From positions 1 to 37,736 of the forward strand of contig JALVVV010000030.1 in NCBI GenBank assembly GCA_027023265.1: DNA of 37,736 bases. The letters are read 5' to 3'. This document shows positions 23,415-32,015 of the stretch, piece by piece. The DNA comes from DHVE2 group archaeon (GTDB lineage: Archaea; Thermoplasmatota; Thermoplasmata; Thermoplasmatales; Aciduliprofundaceae). The position numbers and the translations under genes are program-made. Each line of letters opens with the position of its first letter. Positions within the stretch are counted from its first letter, which is position 1. Below the pieces are notes generated by a model. That model saw only the letters and a list, made by a program, of their open reading frames with translations, was not told the origin of the DNA and ran no database searches.

Positions 23415-24698
23415 TTATGGCACCAATCTTGTTCTATCTCTGGGGAAGAGCACACATTCTCTTATATTTTTCACCCCTGTTATAATCATAACCAAGCGCT
23501 CAAGTCCGAGACCCCATCCTGAATGAGGTGGCATGCCGTATCTGAAAGCACGAAGGTAGAATTCAAAGCTATCCGCATTTAGTCCTTTGCTTTTCATCAC
23601 TTCAATTAGAGACGCATAAACGTGATTTCTCTGTGCTCCAGAGCTAAGCTCTTTGTCCCTATACATAAGATCAAACGCCTTTGAGTACTTCTCTTCAAAT
23701 GGAAGCACATAGAAGGGTTTTATTTCAAGGGGCCACTTCGTTATAAAATAAAAATCGTCCATTTCCTCGCCTAAAATTTTAAGAGCCTCCGTGGAGAAAT
23801 CTTCTCCCCATTCTATATTAACCCCCCGAGAATTGATAATTTCCAGAGCTTCATCATATGTGAGCCTCTTGAATGGGATCTCAGGAACATTGATATCTTG
23901 ATTTAATAACTTGAAAGTCTCATCTTCAACTGCATATTTTATCGCATTTTGTATCCCTCTTTCCAGAACACTCATTGCATCTTCATCATCTGCAAAGCTC
24001 ATCTCAGCATCAATTGATATGAACTCGTTTAGATGCCTGGTGGTGTTATGCTCCTCTGCTCTGAAAGCAGGAGCAATTTCAAATACCCTGTCAAATCCAG
24101 AACCCATAAGAATCTGCTTGTAAAGCTGTGGGCTCTGATTAAGGAAAGCATCTTTCTCAAAATACTTCACAGGGAATAATTCCGTTCCTCCCTCGGTAGC
24201 TGTTGCCACGATTTTTGGGGTATGCACCTCTATAAAATTCTCCTTGAGAAGCACATCTCTTATTCCCCGTAGGATATTGCTCCGTGCAATGAACACAGCG
24301 AGAACTTCAGGTTTTCTCATGTCCAAGAACCTGTTCTCTATCCTCGTTTCCATATCTGCTGAAACTTTATCAGCAACACCCAAAGGCAGTGGGGTTTCTG
24401 CCAGATTTAGCACGTCTATTTCATCTGGAACTATCTCAAAACCAAGATTCGCCTGCTCGGTTTTCTGGACTTTGCCCCTGGCACATATCACGCTTTCCCT
24501 GGTTAATTTTGTGTACTTCTTAAAATTTTCCTTTCCTATAACGCTCTTTATTAAAGTGAGCTGAGCAAAGCCATAGCGGTCGCGGATAATTATAAAGGCT
24601 ATCCTTCCCAAAACCCGTATATCATGCACCCATCCGCAAACCTTTACTTCCTCGCCATCCAATACAGAAGCTTCTTTGGTCGTGTGAGTCCTAAACAT
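23415..24698 (-). CDS. aspS: Aspartyl-tRNA synthetase, archaeal type
   Basis: The protein has 427 residues, the normal archaeal/eukaryotic length without the bacterial insertion domain. An N-terminal OB-fold anticodon-binding domain ([20 protein letters not shown]) is followed by the class II core: motif 1 region, motif 2 ([18 protein letters not shown]) and motif 3 ([15 protein letters not shown], then [13 protein letters not shown]). It attaches aspartate to tRNA-Asp. Many archaeal AspRS are non-discriminating and also charge tRNA-Asn. Whether this one does depends on whether AsnRS or GatCAB exists outside this window. Confidence 0.96.
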   Translation of the reverse strand: MFRTHTTKEASVLDGEEVKVCGWVHDIRVLGRIAFIIIRDRYGFAQLTLIKSVIGKENFKKYTKLTRESVICARGKVQKTEQANLGFEIVPDEIDVLNLAETPLPLGVADKVSADMETRIENRFLDMRKPEVLAVFIARSNILRGIRDVLLKENFIEVHTPKIVATATEGGTELFPVKYFEKDAFLNQSPQLYKQILMGSGFDRVFEIAPAFRAEEHNTTRHLNEFISIDAEMSFADDEDAMSVLERGIQNAIKYAVEDETFKLLNQDINVPEIPFKRLTYDEALEIINSRGVNIEWGEDFSTEALKILGEEMDDFYFITKWPLEIKPFYVLPFEEKYSKAFDLMYRDKELSSGAQRNHVYASLIEVMKSKGLNADSFEFYLRAFRYGMPPHSGWGLGLERLVMIITGVKNIRECVLFPRDRTRLVP

Positions 24699-24731
24699 AG
24701 AGGGGAAGAAGATAGAAAACTATTAAAATTT

Positions 24732-26138
24732 TCACTTGAAAAAGCTTTCTACCCTCTTTTTAATCTCCATTTGCCGTGTAGGCGTGCCGCTCATCACACC
24801 CTCCATACCTTCTATTTTACCCACAATCACAACGCCACTCTTGCCCAAACGGTACTCAACTAACCCACGCTCGTGGGTAGGCGAATGACTTTTTATTATA
24901 ACCAAAATTTTCTTTAGCTCACCGCCTATTTCCGCAAACAGGAGTTTTATTATATTGTCCGATAAATTCACTATCTTATCATCCCCCAGGGTATTTGTGG
25001 CAATCACCTGAGAGGTATTGTACGTCACCATGGTACTGATTCCACTTGCCCTCACGTATTTCAAAAACTCATGGACAAAATCCTCGTACTCATCGTTACC
25101 CGCGAGATTATTCATGCCATGTAAAACCAGCCTATTGGCATCTGTCGCTAAAGACTTTAACTGCCACATCAACTTGTAAATATCAATATTCCCAGAGTCT
25201 ATGTAAACAACCCTGCACATAGACTTGCCATCACCTGCATCTTCTAACCGCCTCTTTATCTTCCCCACACTGTCTTCAAAAGAGATGAACAATCCCTTTT
25301 TACCCTGCTTGCAAGCGTTCTTTATGAAGGAAATACCAAAAAGGTACTTGCCAGTGCCAGGGGGCCCGGTAAGGAGTGTTATGTCCCCTGAAAACGTCTC
25401 CCCGAGCATGGTATCTAACTTCGGTATACCTATACTCACAGATTTCTGCTTTATCTTTGCACCAACAAACAAAATCTTTGGATAAACTCTGAGGCCATCA
25501 GATACTATCTCCAACCCGTGCTTCCCACCAACAAAATCTGTGCCACGTGATTTCAAAACCTGTATCCTGCGCTTCTCACCCGTGTAAATCAGGCGAATAA
25601 CGGAATCCGCAACAAACTCTTCCGTCCCGTATCTGCTTCGTCCCTCAATTTCCTCGCTTGTAAACACTGTGGTCGCCCCGTAGCTCTTTATACCCTGTGA
25701 TAAATTGAATATCACGCTCCTCAATTTATGTTCATCATCATAGTAAATGGACAGAGGTGCAATACCATCAAATCCAACAAGGGTTACATTATTCACCACT
25801 ATGCTACTTGCTATGGCTTCCATGAGCACATCAACATTCATTATCTCCTTGCCGAGAACTGGTCTCAAGCTGCCAAAATCCAGGTAATGAAAATTGTTCT
25901 TAACTGCATTAAGTCTCTTTCTCATACCCTCCGGTAACTTGCGAATAATATCCTCCCATGCTTCCTCCAATGTGACATAAAGAACACTGTTACCTGTTTC
26001 TGCACCATTAAGCAGAAAGTTAAAAGTAAACAGTGTTTTTCCAGTACCTCCGCCTCCGTACACCAGATTAAAACTTCTCTCTACAAAGCCGCCATCCATA
26101 ATCATGTCCAGATTTTTTATACCTGTACTTACCTTCAT
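24732..26138 (-). CDS. Two-domain KaiC-like ATPase, second P-loop altered
   Basis: The protein has 468 residues in two RecA/KaiC domains. Domain 1 begins STGIKNLDMIMDGGFVERS and has an intact Walker A (GGGGTGKT, 28-35) and a Walker B-type strand VTLVGFDGIAPL. Domain 2 begins SIGIPKLDTMLGETFSG; its Walker A reads GPPGTGKY (258-265), with tyrosine in place of the Thr/Ser that coordinates magnesium. The C-terminal KILVIIKSHSPTHERGLVEYRL is the usual KaiC-like end. It overlaps the upstream ribbon-helix-helix gene by ATGA. Archaeal KaiC-like ATPases act in signalling assemblies, not necessarily clocks. Confidence 0.85.
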   Translation of the reverse strand: MKVSTGIKNLDMIMDGGFVERSFNLVYGGGGTGKTLFTFNFLLNGAETGNSVLYVTLEEAWEDIIRKLPEGMRKRLNAVKNNFHYLDFGSLRPVLGKEIMNVDVLMEAIASSIVVNNVTLVGFDGIAPLSIYYDDEHKLRSVIFNLSQGIKSYGATTVFTSEEIEGRSRYGTEEFVADSVIRLIYTGEKRRIQVLKSRGTDFVGGKHGLEIVSDGLRVYPKILFVGAKIKQKSVSIGIPKLDTMLGETFSGDITLLTGPPGTGKYLFGISFIKNACKQGKKGLFISFEDSVGKIKRRLEDAGDGKSMCRVVYIDSGNIDIYKLMWQLKSLATDANRLVLHGMNNLAGNDEYEDFVHEFLKYVRASGISTMVTYNTSQVIATNTLGDDKIVNLSDNIIKLLFAEIGGELKKILVIIKSHSPTHERGLVEYRLGKSGVVIVGKIEGMEGVMSGTPTRQMEIKKRVESFFK

Positions 26139-26521
26139 AATCCCCTCTCCTCTACAATTCTCCGAGCAATCAACTCTGCAAGCTTCTCACCCACATGCTC
26201 CTTCAAGATAAGAACAACCTCATCTATGAACTTTTCCGGGTCAGATTCGTCTATTTTCATTATCTTTTCATAAACATCCCTTGCCTCGTCCTCACCCATA
26301 AACTTTGAAAGAATGACTCTCACACGGTCCGGCATGATTTTTTTAGCCTGCTCCAAAAGAATCTCACGCCTGTGGAGCTCTTCCACGTACCTTCGAATGG
26401 CATCCCTGACAAACTCAGAAGGACCTTTCCATCCATATTGTGGATACTTCTTTATAAGTTCACCAATGGCATCGTACATATCCCGCGGAACGCGGACCAT
26501 CCTATCATCGCCATTAACCAC
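26135..26521 (-). CDS. Ribbon-helix-helix protein in operon with KaiC-like ATPase
   Basis: This is 128 residues, translated from a GTG at 26521; a minus-strand TATA-like ATTAAATAC near 26541-26549 fits leaderless start there. An ATG seven codons later is the alternative. The N-terminal 45 residues form a CopG/Arc-type domain (MVRVPRDMYDAIGELIKKYP, then GPSEFVRDAIRRYVEEL). The rest is helical and charged (VILSKFMGEDEARDVYEKI, then EKLAELIARRIVEERG). It probably binds its own promoter and passes information to or from the ATPase encoded in the ATGA-overlapping gene. That partnership is inferred from coupling. Confidence 0.78.
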   Translation of the reverse strand: MVNGDDRMVRVPRDMYDAIGELIKKYPQYGWKGPSEFVRDAIRRYVEELHRREILLEQAKKIMPDRVRVILSKFMGEDEARDVYEKIMKIDESDPEKFIDEVVLILKEHVGEKLAELIARRIVEERGL

Positions 26522-26865
26522 AAATTAATAACGAAGCACTGGTATTTAATTTTTTCTTGAAATGTTTCAAAAAAAGATAATTAGCAGGGGAATGGTAGAG
26601 AAAAGAGCTTCTTTTAAGGCACTCATTATCAAAATTAATATTTAGAAAGCACTGTTTTTAAATTTCAACACAATTAAATGCATAGGCAAGCACAGGGGAA
26701 ATCAGTTAACAAGAGGTTAGAGAAGAAGCAAAAAACACAGCGAAGATCAGGTATATGGACGTGAATATGACAACAATAATGGAGAAAATGAAGCTGGCAG
26801 TAGCACATACCGGAAAAATTAGCTCGTTGAGCACCTGCTATCGTAATTTTGCTGTTGATTTGCCC
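26522..26865. other. 344-base intergenic stretch with a promoter-like site and a possible 28-residue basic peptide
   Basis: On the plus strand a TATA-like TTTTTAAAT at 26655-26663 precedes an ATG at 26678 by about 20 bases, suggesting a leaderless transcript. The frame encodes 28 very basic residues (MHRQAQGKSVNKRLEKKQ, then KTQRRSGIWT) and stops at 26764. A second frame from ATG 26755 runs 51 codons into the antisense of the HPS-RraA gene. Neither is convincing. A small RNA is equally possible. The left part carries the promoter of the RHH-KaiC operon. Confidence 0.3.
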
Positions 26866-28140
26866 TCAGCGGCGCACTTCCCATTCTTGAAGCTCCATAA
26901 CCGTGGATAGCGATGAGCCCCTTTTTATTTCCTCCCTTATTCTATTCTCGTGCTCCATAACATCAACAGCCCTGTTTGCAATTTCCACTGCCCTTTCTCT
27001 GGGCACAACTGCAATTCCGCTTTCATCACCAACTATCCAATCTCCCGGCTTTATTGTCACACCATTTATGTTCAGTATCACGCCGAGCTCACCAAAACCC
27101 TTTGGCTCGCCTGCATTTGGCACCACACGCCTTGCATAAACAGGAACACCAATTTTCTTTATATCATCTGCATCCCGCACCGCACCAAACACCACTACTC
27201 CCGCAATTCCCTTTATCTTACAGCTCCATGTGGCAAGCTCACCCCACACCGCAACATTACCATCCTGAGCATCAACCACAATCACATCACCCTTATTTGC
27301 CTGAGCAATCGCCTCCACGGGCTTCGCCCAATCTCCATCCATAGTACGCACCGTGAAAGCGCGACCGATCATCTTGGAACCGGATAACTTAATAAAGGAG
27401 CCTATGGCATTTTTACGGTGCATAGCGTCGCTCAGATTTGAAGAGGAGACCATTTCAAACGCGTTTAGCAAATCATTCACATCGTATTTTTTGTATAGCA
27501 TAGTTTTCACAGGCACCCCGCTCATAGATGCCTTGATTTCCTTTGTGGCCCTGACAATATCGGGTGCCTTTATTATGGCCCCACCCACTATCACTATTTC
27601 CGCACCACTTTCAACAACCTTCGGTGCAAGCTCCGCGTTTATGCCACCAGCGGCCGCAACGGGGATTTTAACCGACGAAGCAACCCTTTCAAGAAATGCA
27701 AGCGGGTCTTTGCCGTGCATCTGCTGGTCAACACCAACGTGTACGCAAACGTAATCTGCACCCATCTCTTCAACCTCTCTCGCCCTCTTCTCAGGATGTG
27801 GATGGTTTATCAAATCCACCATTATACTCGCACCATATTTTCTCGCTGCTTCTACAGAATCACGTATTGTCTCATCATCGGCAAGGGAAAGCACTGTGAC
27901 TACCTTAGCCCCGCTCTTCGCCGCCATTTCAACTTCAACACGACCAACATCCATTATCTTGAGATCCGCAACAACCGGCCTGCCAAGTTCAGCCAATTTT
28001 CTTATGGCGTTCATACCAGCGCTTTTCACCAAGGGAGTGCCTGCCTCTATCCAGTCCGCCCCCCCTTCCACCGCCTCTCTAGCAGCTTTCAAAGCGCGTT
28101 GAAGAACCACGAAATCCAGAGCTACTTGCAGCAGAGGCAT
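26866..28140 (-). CDS. Fusion of hexulose-6-phosphate synthase and RraA-like domain
   Basis: The protein has 424 residues. Residues 1-208 are a hexulose-phosphate synthase of the OMP-decarboxylase superfamily: LQVALDFVVLQRAL, VVADLKIMDVGRVEVEMA (the D-x-K-x-x-D motif), VCVHVGVDQQ, IPVAAAGGIN and IVIVGGAIIKA. In archaea lacking the oxidative pentose pathway this enzyme, run in reverse with an isomerase, yields ribulose 5-phosphate from hexose phosphate. Residues of about 230-424 are RraA/aldolase-like (SNLSDAMHRKN, VIVVDAQDGNVAVWGELAT, GVVVFGAVRDADDIK, PGDWIVGDESGIAVVP). This fusion is known in several archaea; the job of the RraA part is unsettled. Confidence 0.92.
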   Translation of the reverse strand: MPLLQVALDFVVLQRALKAAREAVEGGADWIEAGTPLVKSAGMNAIRKLAELGRPVVADLKIMDVGRVEVEMAAKSGAKVVTVLSLADDETIRDSVEAARKYGASIMVDLINHPHPEKRAREVEEMGADYVCVHVGVDQQMHGKDPLAFLERVASSVKIPVAAAGGINAELAPKVVESGAEIVIVGGAIIKAPDIVRATKEIKASMSGVPVKTMLYKKYDVNDLLNAFEMVSSSNLSDAMHRKNAIGSFIKLSGSKMIGRAFTVRTMDGDWAKPVEAIAQANKGDVIVVDAQDGNVAVWGELATWSCKIKGIAGVVVFGAVRDADDIKKIGVPVYARRVVPNAGEPKGFGELGVILNINGVTIKPGDWIVGDESGIAVVPRERAVEIANRAVDVMEHENRIREEIKRGSSLSTVMELQEWEVRR

Positions 28141-28231
28141 ACTTCTGTATTGACACCATTGTTTTTAAATGTTCGCAATCCTACGGATTCAATTAAAAGC
28201 ACCGCAATCAGATTTTTTGCATAATTAACTG

Positions 28232-28420
28232 TCAATCATTAACAGATTTTTTATTCTTGTTTTTTACGAAATCTTCGTACTCATCCTCATCTATTTCCAC
28301 GATGAACGAGCCTTCGTACCCACACTGCTTGCACCGGTATACCATTCCCATTACTCCCCCATCCACCACGTAAACATCTCTGCTACCGCACATCGGGCAA
28401 ACCTTTATCTTCTTGCTCAC
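28232..28420 (-). CDS. Small zinc-ribbon protein
   Basis: The product has 62 residues from a GTG at 28420. I chose this start because a TATA-like AGTATAAATTC on the minus strand near 28445-28455 puts transcription start about four bases before it, and the family usually begins just before the first CxxC. A longer frame reaches 28498. The ribbon is VCPMCGSRDVYVV, a Gly-rich turn, then YRCKQCGYEGSFIVEID. Four cysteines bind one zinc, as in TFIIS/RPB9-type ribbons. The C-terminus is charged. It may bind nucleic acid or a transcription/translation partner. Confidence 0.75.
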   Translation of the reverse strand: MSKKIKVCPMCGSRDVYVVDGGVMGMVYRCKQCGYEGSFIVEIDEDEYEDFVKNKNKKSVND

Positions 28421-28593
28421 GCTGACAAGATATTCTCCAAAGAATTTATACTTTCTCCAGAAAACACCCTCAAAAAGCATACATTCAAAAACGGGCAAAA
28501 ATAGGAAATCTGAGTTCTGCCCATATACACCTTGCTCCGTAAATGATGCAAAATCTATATAAATGGGAAGCGAATATGGGAAATCGGTGCTTT

Positions 28594-28983
28594 ATGTCAT
28601 GGAGAGATGTTGAAGTTAGGGAGCTGAAAGTCGGAGGATATATGGTAATAGATGATGAGCCTTGCAAAATCGTGGAGATGACCACGAGCAAGCCCGGGAA
28701 GCACGGAGAAGCAAAGGCAAGAATCGTGGCCATAGGCGTATTTGACGGACAGAAGAGAAGCGTTGTGTATCCCGTCAAGCACAAGGTAAAGGTGCCAATA
28801 ATTGAGAAGAGAGACGCACAGATTCTCGCAGTTATGGGCGATGAAGTTCAGCTCATGGACTCTGAAACGTTTGAAACATTTGAGCTGCGCATTCCAGACG
28901 AACTGAAAGACCAGGTAGAGCCAGGCAAAAACGCACAGTACTGGGAAGCGATGGGAAAGAGAAAAATAATGAAGATTTCCTGA
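28594..28983 (+). CDS. eif5A: Translation factor aIF5A (hypusine-containing)
   Basis: The 129-residue protein has the family's normal length. The N-terminal SH3-like domain has the hypusination loop [12 protein letters not shown], with K36 the residue converted to deoxyhypusine/hypusine. A C-terminal OB fold follows ([17 protein letters not shown]). It helps ribosomes through difficult peptide bonds. A longer frame opens at 28543, but the family starts at this ATG, and the TATA-like CTATATAAAT near 28555-28564 lies inside the longer frame. It is one base from agmatinase, whose product feeds the polyamines needed for hypusine. Confidence 0.95.
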   Translation: MSWRDVEVRELKVGGYMVIDDEPCKIVEMTTSKPGKHGEAKARIVAIGVFDGQKRSVVYPVKHKVKVPIIEKRDAQILAVMGDEVQLMDSETFETFELRIPDELKDQVEPGKNAQYWEAMGKRKIMKIS

Positions 28984-28984
28984 A

Positions 28985-29833
28985 ATGCTGCTCAATTTCG
29001 CTGACGCAACGGAAGATTACGAATCCTCTCGTTTTGTCATATTTTCCGTGCCTTTTGATTCTACCTCTTCTTTCAGGCACGGCTCTAAGTTTGCCCCAGA
29101 CGAGATACGCAAAGCATCTTACAATCTGGAGAGTTACTTAGTAGAGCATGATTTTGATATAGGTACTGTGGCAATTCATGATTTTGGGCATATTATTTCT
29201 ATGGACGAAGATGCCGGAGTGGAGGATGTTATTTCTGCAGTCAAGTTCTACGCCGGCAAATTTTTCTCTGAAGGAAAATTTCCAATTATGCTGGGTGGCG
29301 AGCATTCATTAACCGCAGGTATAGCAAACGCGCTTCCTTCTGATGCAGGCATTATTTTCATCGATGCACACACAGATTTTAGAAGTGAGTATCTCGGTAC
29401 AAAGTGGAGCCACGCTGCGTGGGCGCGGCGCGCATTTGAAGCTCTTAACGGAAAAGTGTTTGCACTGGGCGTGCGCTCTGTTTCCAAGGAAGAAGTAGAA
29501 GCTGCCAAAGAGTTAGGTTATGGATATTTAACATCTTATCAAATAATGGAGCTGGGAGTAGAAAATGCCGTTAAACTTGCTTGTGAGAAAATTGGTACAG
29601 ATCGTATCTATTTGAGCATAGACATTGACGGTATAAGCGCGGAGTTCGCACCGGGCACTGGCACGCCGGAGTTTTTCGGGCTTAGTCCCCTGCAAGTTAA
29701 GAAAATTATCAACATTCTTGGCTCAAAGCTCATCGGTGCGGATATTGTAGAGGTCAATCCCGAATATGATAACGGCAATACCGCAATATTGGCTGCTAGA
29801 TTGGTTCAGGAGCTCATTGCTTCGAAGCTATGA
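28985..29833 (+). CDS. speB: Agmatinase/ureohydrolase family enzyme
   Basis: This is a 282-residue ureohydrolase with binuclear Mn ligands GGEHS (104-108), DAHTD (127-131) and DID (213-215), plus a glutamate in DIVEVNPEYD. The DAHTD motif is followed by FRSEYLG and SHAAWARR, as in agmatinases. After DID the family's usual xxDP is replaced by GISAEFAPGTGTP. It should release urea from agmatine to give putrescine. It is directly downstream of aIF5A, an arrangement that makes sense because spermidine is the donor of the hypusine side chain. Confidence 0.92.
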   Translation: MLLNFADATEDYESSRFVIFSVPFDSTSSFRHGSKFAPDEIRKASYNLESYLVEHDFDIGTVAIHDFGHIISMDEDAGVEDVISAVKFYAGKFFSEGKFPIMLGGEHSLTAGIANALPSDAGIIFIDAHTDFRSEYLGTKWSHAAWARRAFEALNGKVFALGVRSVSKEEVEAAKELGYGYLTSYQIMELGVENAVKLACEKIGTDRIYLSIDIDGISAEFAPGTGTPEFFGLSPLQVKKIINILGSKLIGADIVEVNPEYDNGNTAILAARLVQELIASKL

Positions 29834-29909
29834 TATTTTTAGCTCGATGAGCGGCTTAATTCCTTCCTTGTATTTTCTGACAATCAATATGCCCTTGCAA
29901 CCGGCGCCC

Positions 29910-30005
29910 ATGGCAGCGAGGGTTTATCGAGTTAAAATAGCGATGCTTGATGAGATAATAACAGAGCCTGAGGGAATCGTCTTCACCCCCAAGCAAAAGT
30001 ATTGA
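29910..30005 (+). CDS. Doubtful short frame coupled to the next gene
   Basis: A 31-codon frame (AARVYRVKIAMLDEIITEPEG onward) ends in a TTGA overlap with the next frame, so it may be the tail of a coupled small operon. On the other strand, 29828-29911 encodes 27 residues (GAGCKGILIVRKYKEGIKPL onward) that look at least as protein-like. The in-frame sequence further upstream on that strand is interrupted by a stop. At least one of these is probably a remnant. Confidence 0.3.
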   Translation: MAARVYRVKIAMLDEIITEPEGIVFTPKQKY

Positions 30006-30202
30006 GTTTTTTCAGACATGTACTGAAATATTCCATAGAATCGTATGTCGGATATAAGGTGATAAAATTTGCAAATTACAGAGTCGTAGGAGCATTAATA
30101 GATGCATTACAGCAAATAACATGCGCGGATTCGTTGGACAAAATCAAAAATCCCAAGTGGAGAAAATATTTTGAGGAAAAACTATATGGAGATAATAAAT
30201 GA
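30002..30202 (+). CDS. Small protein of unknown function (TTG start)
   Basis: This is a 66-residue frame starting at TTG 30002, overlapping the previous stop, with no ATG available in frame. The residues FFRHVLKYSIESYVGYKVIKF, an ALIDALQQI helix, then NPKWRKYFEEKLYG, suggest an amphipathic helical protein. It ends in an ATGA overlap with the next frame, a sign of real translational coupling. No family is recognised. Confidence 0.45.
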   Translation: MSFFRHVLKYSIESYVGYKVIKFANYRVVGALIDALQQITCADSLDKIKNPKWRKYFEEKLYGDNK

Positions 30203-30459
30203 GAAACTTGGTATATATTAGTTACACAGCCACGACATCAGGAAATGCAGGTATGCTATGCGATATACACGAAGCCATATCTTACTTTGGATTGCACAAC
30301 TCAGCGACGGGAGCAGAGCCAAAAGACTCCTTGGGCCGCATAATACAGTGGCTCCAGAGCAAACTGGTGAATACTGCCATAAAGGTGGCGAAGTTTATCT
30401 ACAACGGCATAGTGACCGCGGAAAACCTGATTGAAAAGGCCGGGAGAGGTCGTGGCTGA
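30199..30459 (+). CDS. Small protein of unknown function, possibly frameshifted at its end
   Basis: The 86-residue product starts in an ATGA overlap. The N-terminal part is strand-like (NLVYISYTATTSGNAG); the C-terminal half is an amphipathic helix (RIIQWLQSKLVNTAIKVAKF). The frame ends abruptly in a Gly/Arg-rich AGRGRG. A neighbouring frame continues with a plausible helix (EVVAESYKALLNTLCRRVG) until about 30520. This suggests the gene has lost or gained a base near 30440 and is decaying. No family is recognised. Confidence 0.45.
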   Translation: MRNLVYISYTATTSGNAGMLCDIHEAISYFGLHNSATGAEPKDSLGRIIQWLQSKLVNTAIKVAKFIYNGIVTAENLIEKAGRGRG

Positions 30460-30610
30460 GTCATACAAGGCATTGCTAAACACACTGTGCAGAAGGGTAG
30501 GGTATAACGGATTTTCTTGACCTTTCATGATGAAATATTCCAGGCGTTTAACGGCAAGTTTTATGATATGTATTGCATTATTCTACTGTATGCAGACTGG
30601 CTTTGAGATA

Positions 30611-31102
30611 ATGGATTACGATAAACATCTGAAAAGCCTATGGGTAAGGCGCACTCTTGCAGCAATTGTGGATTTTGGCATAACGTGGGGTATTGCCATT
30701 TTAATTCTTTATTTTATAAAGCCGATGGCACTTTTAGATTATCTTTTAACTCTTTTTCTTCAAGGTCCAGTATGGTATATTTATTCAGTGATTTTTGATG
30801 CGGTTTTTGGAAAAACGCCTGGAAAGTTCATATTTAAAATACGGGCCGTTGCATTTATCGGTAATATATCCGTTGTACAGGCATTGCTTAGAAACCTTAC
30901 AAAGCTAAATATTTTAATCGTTATTACTGACGCAATAGCGGGTCTTAGCACGGAAGGTGACCCTCGACAGAGGTACTCCGAGCGCTTCATAAACACGCTG
31001 GTAATTTCAGAAAAGAAGGGAAAAAGAATAAGGAGCTTTCAGAGCGCTATGGAATCCAAATTTATCAGAGACGACAAAGATGAGCTATTGCTTCCGAAAT
31101 GA
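30611..31102 (+). CDS. RDD-family membrane protein
   Basis: The 163-residue product has the RDD pattern: a WVRRTLAAIVDFGITWG first helix with the R and D residues, a second helix pair, and the family's cytoplasmic motif VFGKTPGKFIFKIRAV followed by QALLRN. I start at ATG 30611 (MDYDKHLKSLWVRR), which gives the normal family N-terminus. A longer frame from 30527 adds an odd Cys-rich segment and probably belongs to the decayed region upstream. RDD proteins may be transport or ion-exchange related; the function here is unknown. Confidence 0.75.
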   Translation: MDYDKHLKSLWVRRTLAAIVDFGITWGIAILILYFIKPMALLDYLLTLFLQGPVWYIYSVIFDAVFGKTPGKFIFKIRAVAFIGNISVVQALLRNLTKLNILIVITDAIAGLSTEGDPRQRYSERFINTLVISEKKGKRIRSFQSAMESKFIRDDKDELLLPK

Positions 31103-31149
31103 GTGGAAAAAAATATAACCTTTAATTCAATATAACCCGTGGTGAGCGT

Positions 31150-31668
31150 ATGGTCAAAGGTTATGTGTTGCTAAGGATGATGGATTATGTTGCAAAGAAG
31201 AGAGGGGTAGATGGGTTAAATAGACTGGTTGATAAAGCGAACGAGAATGGCATTTTGTTTACCAAACCTGCGGATATCGTTGAAGATAAGGATTACCATT
31301 CCAGCTATTACATGGGAGTTATGAATGGAGCCGTTCAAGTTCTAAAAGACGACTCCCTTTTAAAAGGATTGGGGATTTACCTTGCAGAAAAAGCCAATAT
31401 TAATTTCAGGGGTATCACGGGGCATTATCCCCCACGCAGGAGCGTTCAGAAAATGGTTTTATACGCCAGGGAGAATTTTCCCGTGTTTCACACAGGATAT
31501 CGGACAATGAGTGAGAAGACTTACTGGATTCGCGTGTCTAAAATAAATAATAAAGTGTACCCGATCATAGAGGGATTTTTTGTGAAAATGTTTGAAATTC
31601 ACGGCGGGATATCTAACGTTAAGAGGGAAACGATGGACACCGCGGTCAAGTATTATCTTAAATTCTAA
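31150..31668 (+). CDS. Conserved protein, possibly H-NOX/DUF2378-like fold
   Basis: The 172-residue product has a GGTGAG ribosome site upstream. Its overall pattern is a helical N-terminus KGYVLLRMMDYVAKKRG, ILFTKPADIV, then DDSLLKGLGIYLAEKANINF. It ends with a strand-rich part (TYWIRVSKINNKVYPIIEG) and a closing helix. This resembles heme-NO-binding-like and DUF2378 domains. I cannot confirm the heme-binding histidine. The 3' end overlaps the convergent gene by four bases. The fold suggestion is inference with low certainty. Confidence 0.5.
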   Translation: MVKGYVLLRMMDYVAKKRGVDGLNRLVDKANENGILFTKPADIVEDKDYHSSYYMGVMNGAVQVLKDDSLLKGLGIYLAEKANINFRGITGHYPPRRSVQKMVLYARENFPVFHTGYRTMSEKTYWIRVSKINNKVYPIIEGFFVKMFEIHGGISNVKRETMDTAVKYYLKF

Positions 31669-32015
31669 AATTTCTCTGACATTATTCTTATGACGCTGTT
31701 GTGTATTATCGTTGATGCCAGAGATTTGTCTATTTCGTCAAAGTCAACGCATTCAACGCATGTGAAGTTCACCAGTTTGTCATTCTCTCCGATTATCCAA
31801 TGTATGACAACATTCTTTTCATTGCCGCTAATTTCCAGGTATCCCTCAGGAGTGGATGGAGACCAGTGATTAAGAGTGTCACCACCTATTAATCCTTTAA
31901 AATACTCCTCTAACTTGGTGGGGCCCATGGTGGTGGTAATGTCAATCCAGAACCAAGGGCAATCTTCTTTTTTCAAAAAATTGGAGATGTCATTAACATC
32001 TTTTTCGGAGAACAT
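31665..32015 (-). CDS. Conserved hypothetical protein
   Basis: This is 116 residues of soluble alpha-beta composition: an acidic helix, WFWIDITTTMG, then a Pro/Ser-rich loop (LNHWSPSTPEGYLEIS) and strands KNVVIHWIIGEN and LVNFTCVECVDF. The last helix is IDKSLASTIIHNSVIRIM. It has no motif I can name. The start codon directly follows the stop of the upstream gene (TAA then ATG), so they are one operon. It overlaps the convergent 31150 gene by four bases. Confidence 0.6.
   Translation of the reverse strand: MFSEKDVNDISNFLKKEDCPWFWIDITTTMGPTKLEEYFKGLIGGDTLNHWSPSTPEGYLEISGNEKNVVIHWIIGENDKLVNFTCVECVDFDEIDKSLASTIIHNSVIRIMSEKF

Noticed and set aside
26896-28224. Long plus-strand frames opposite the HPS-RraA gene
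   Set aside because: The minus-strand protein is a clear two-domain enzyme; the plus-strand frames have Ser/His/Pro-rich antisense composition.
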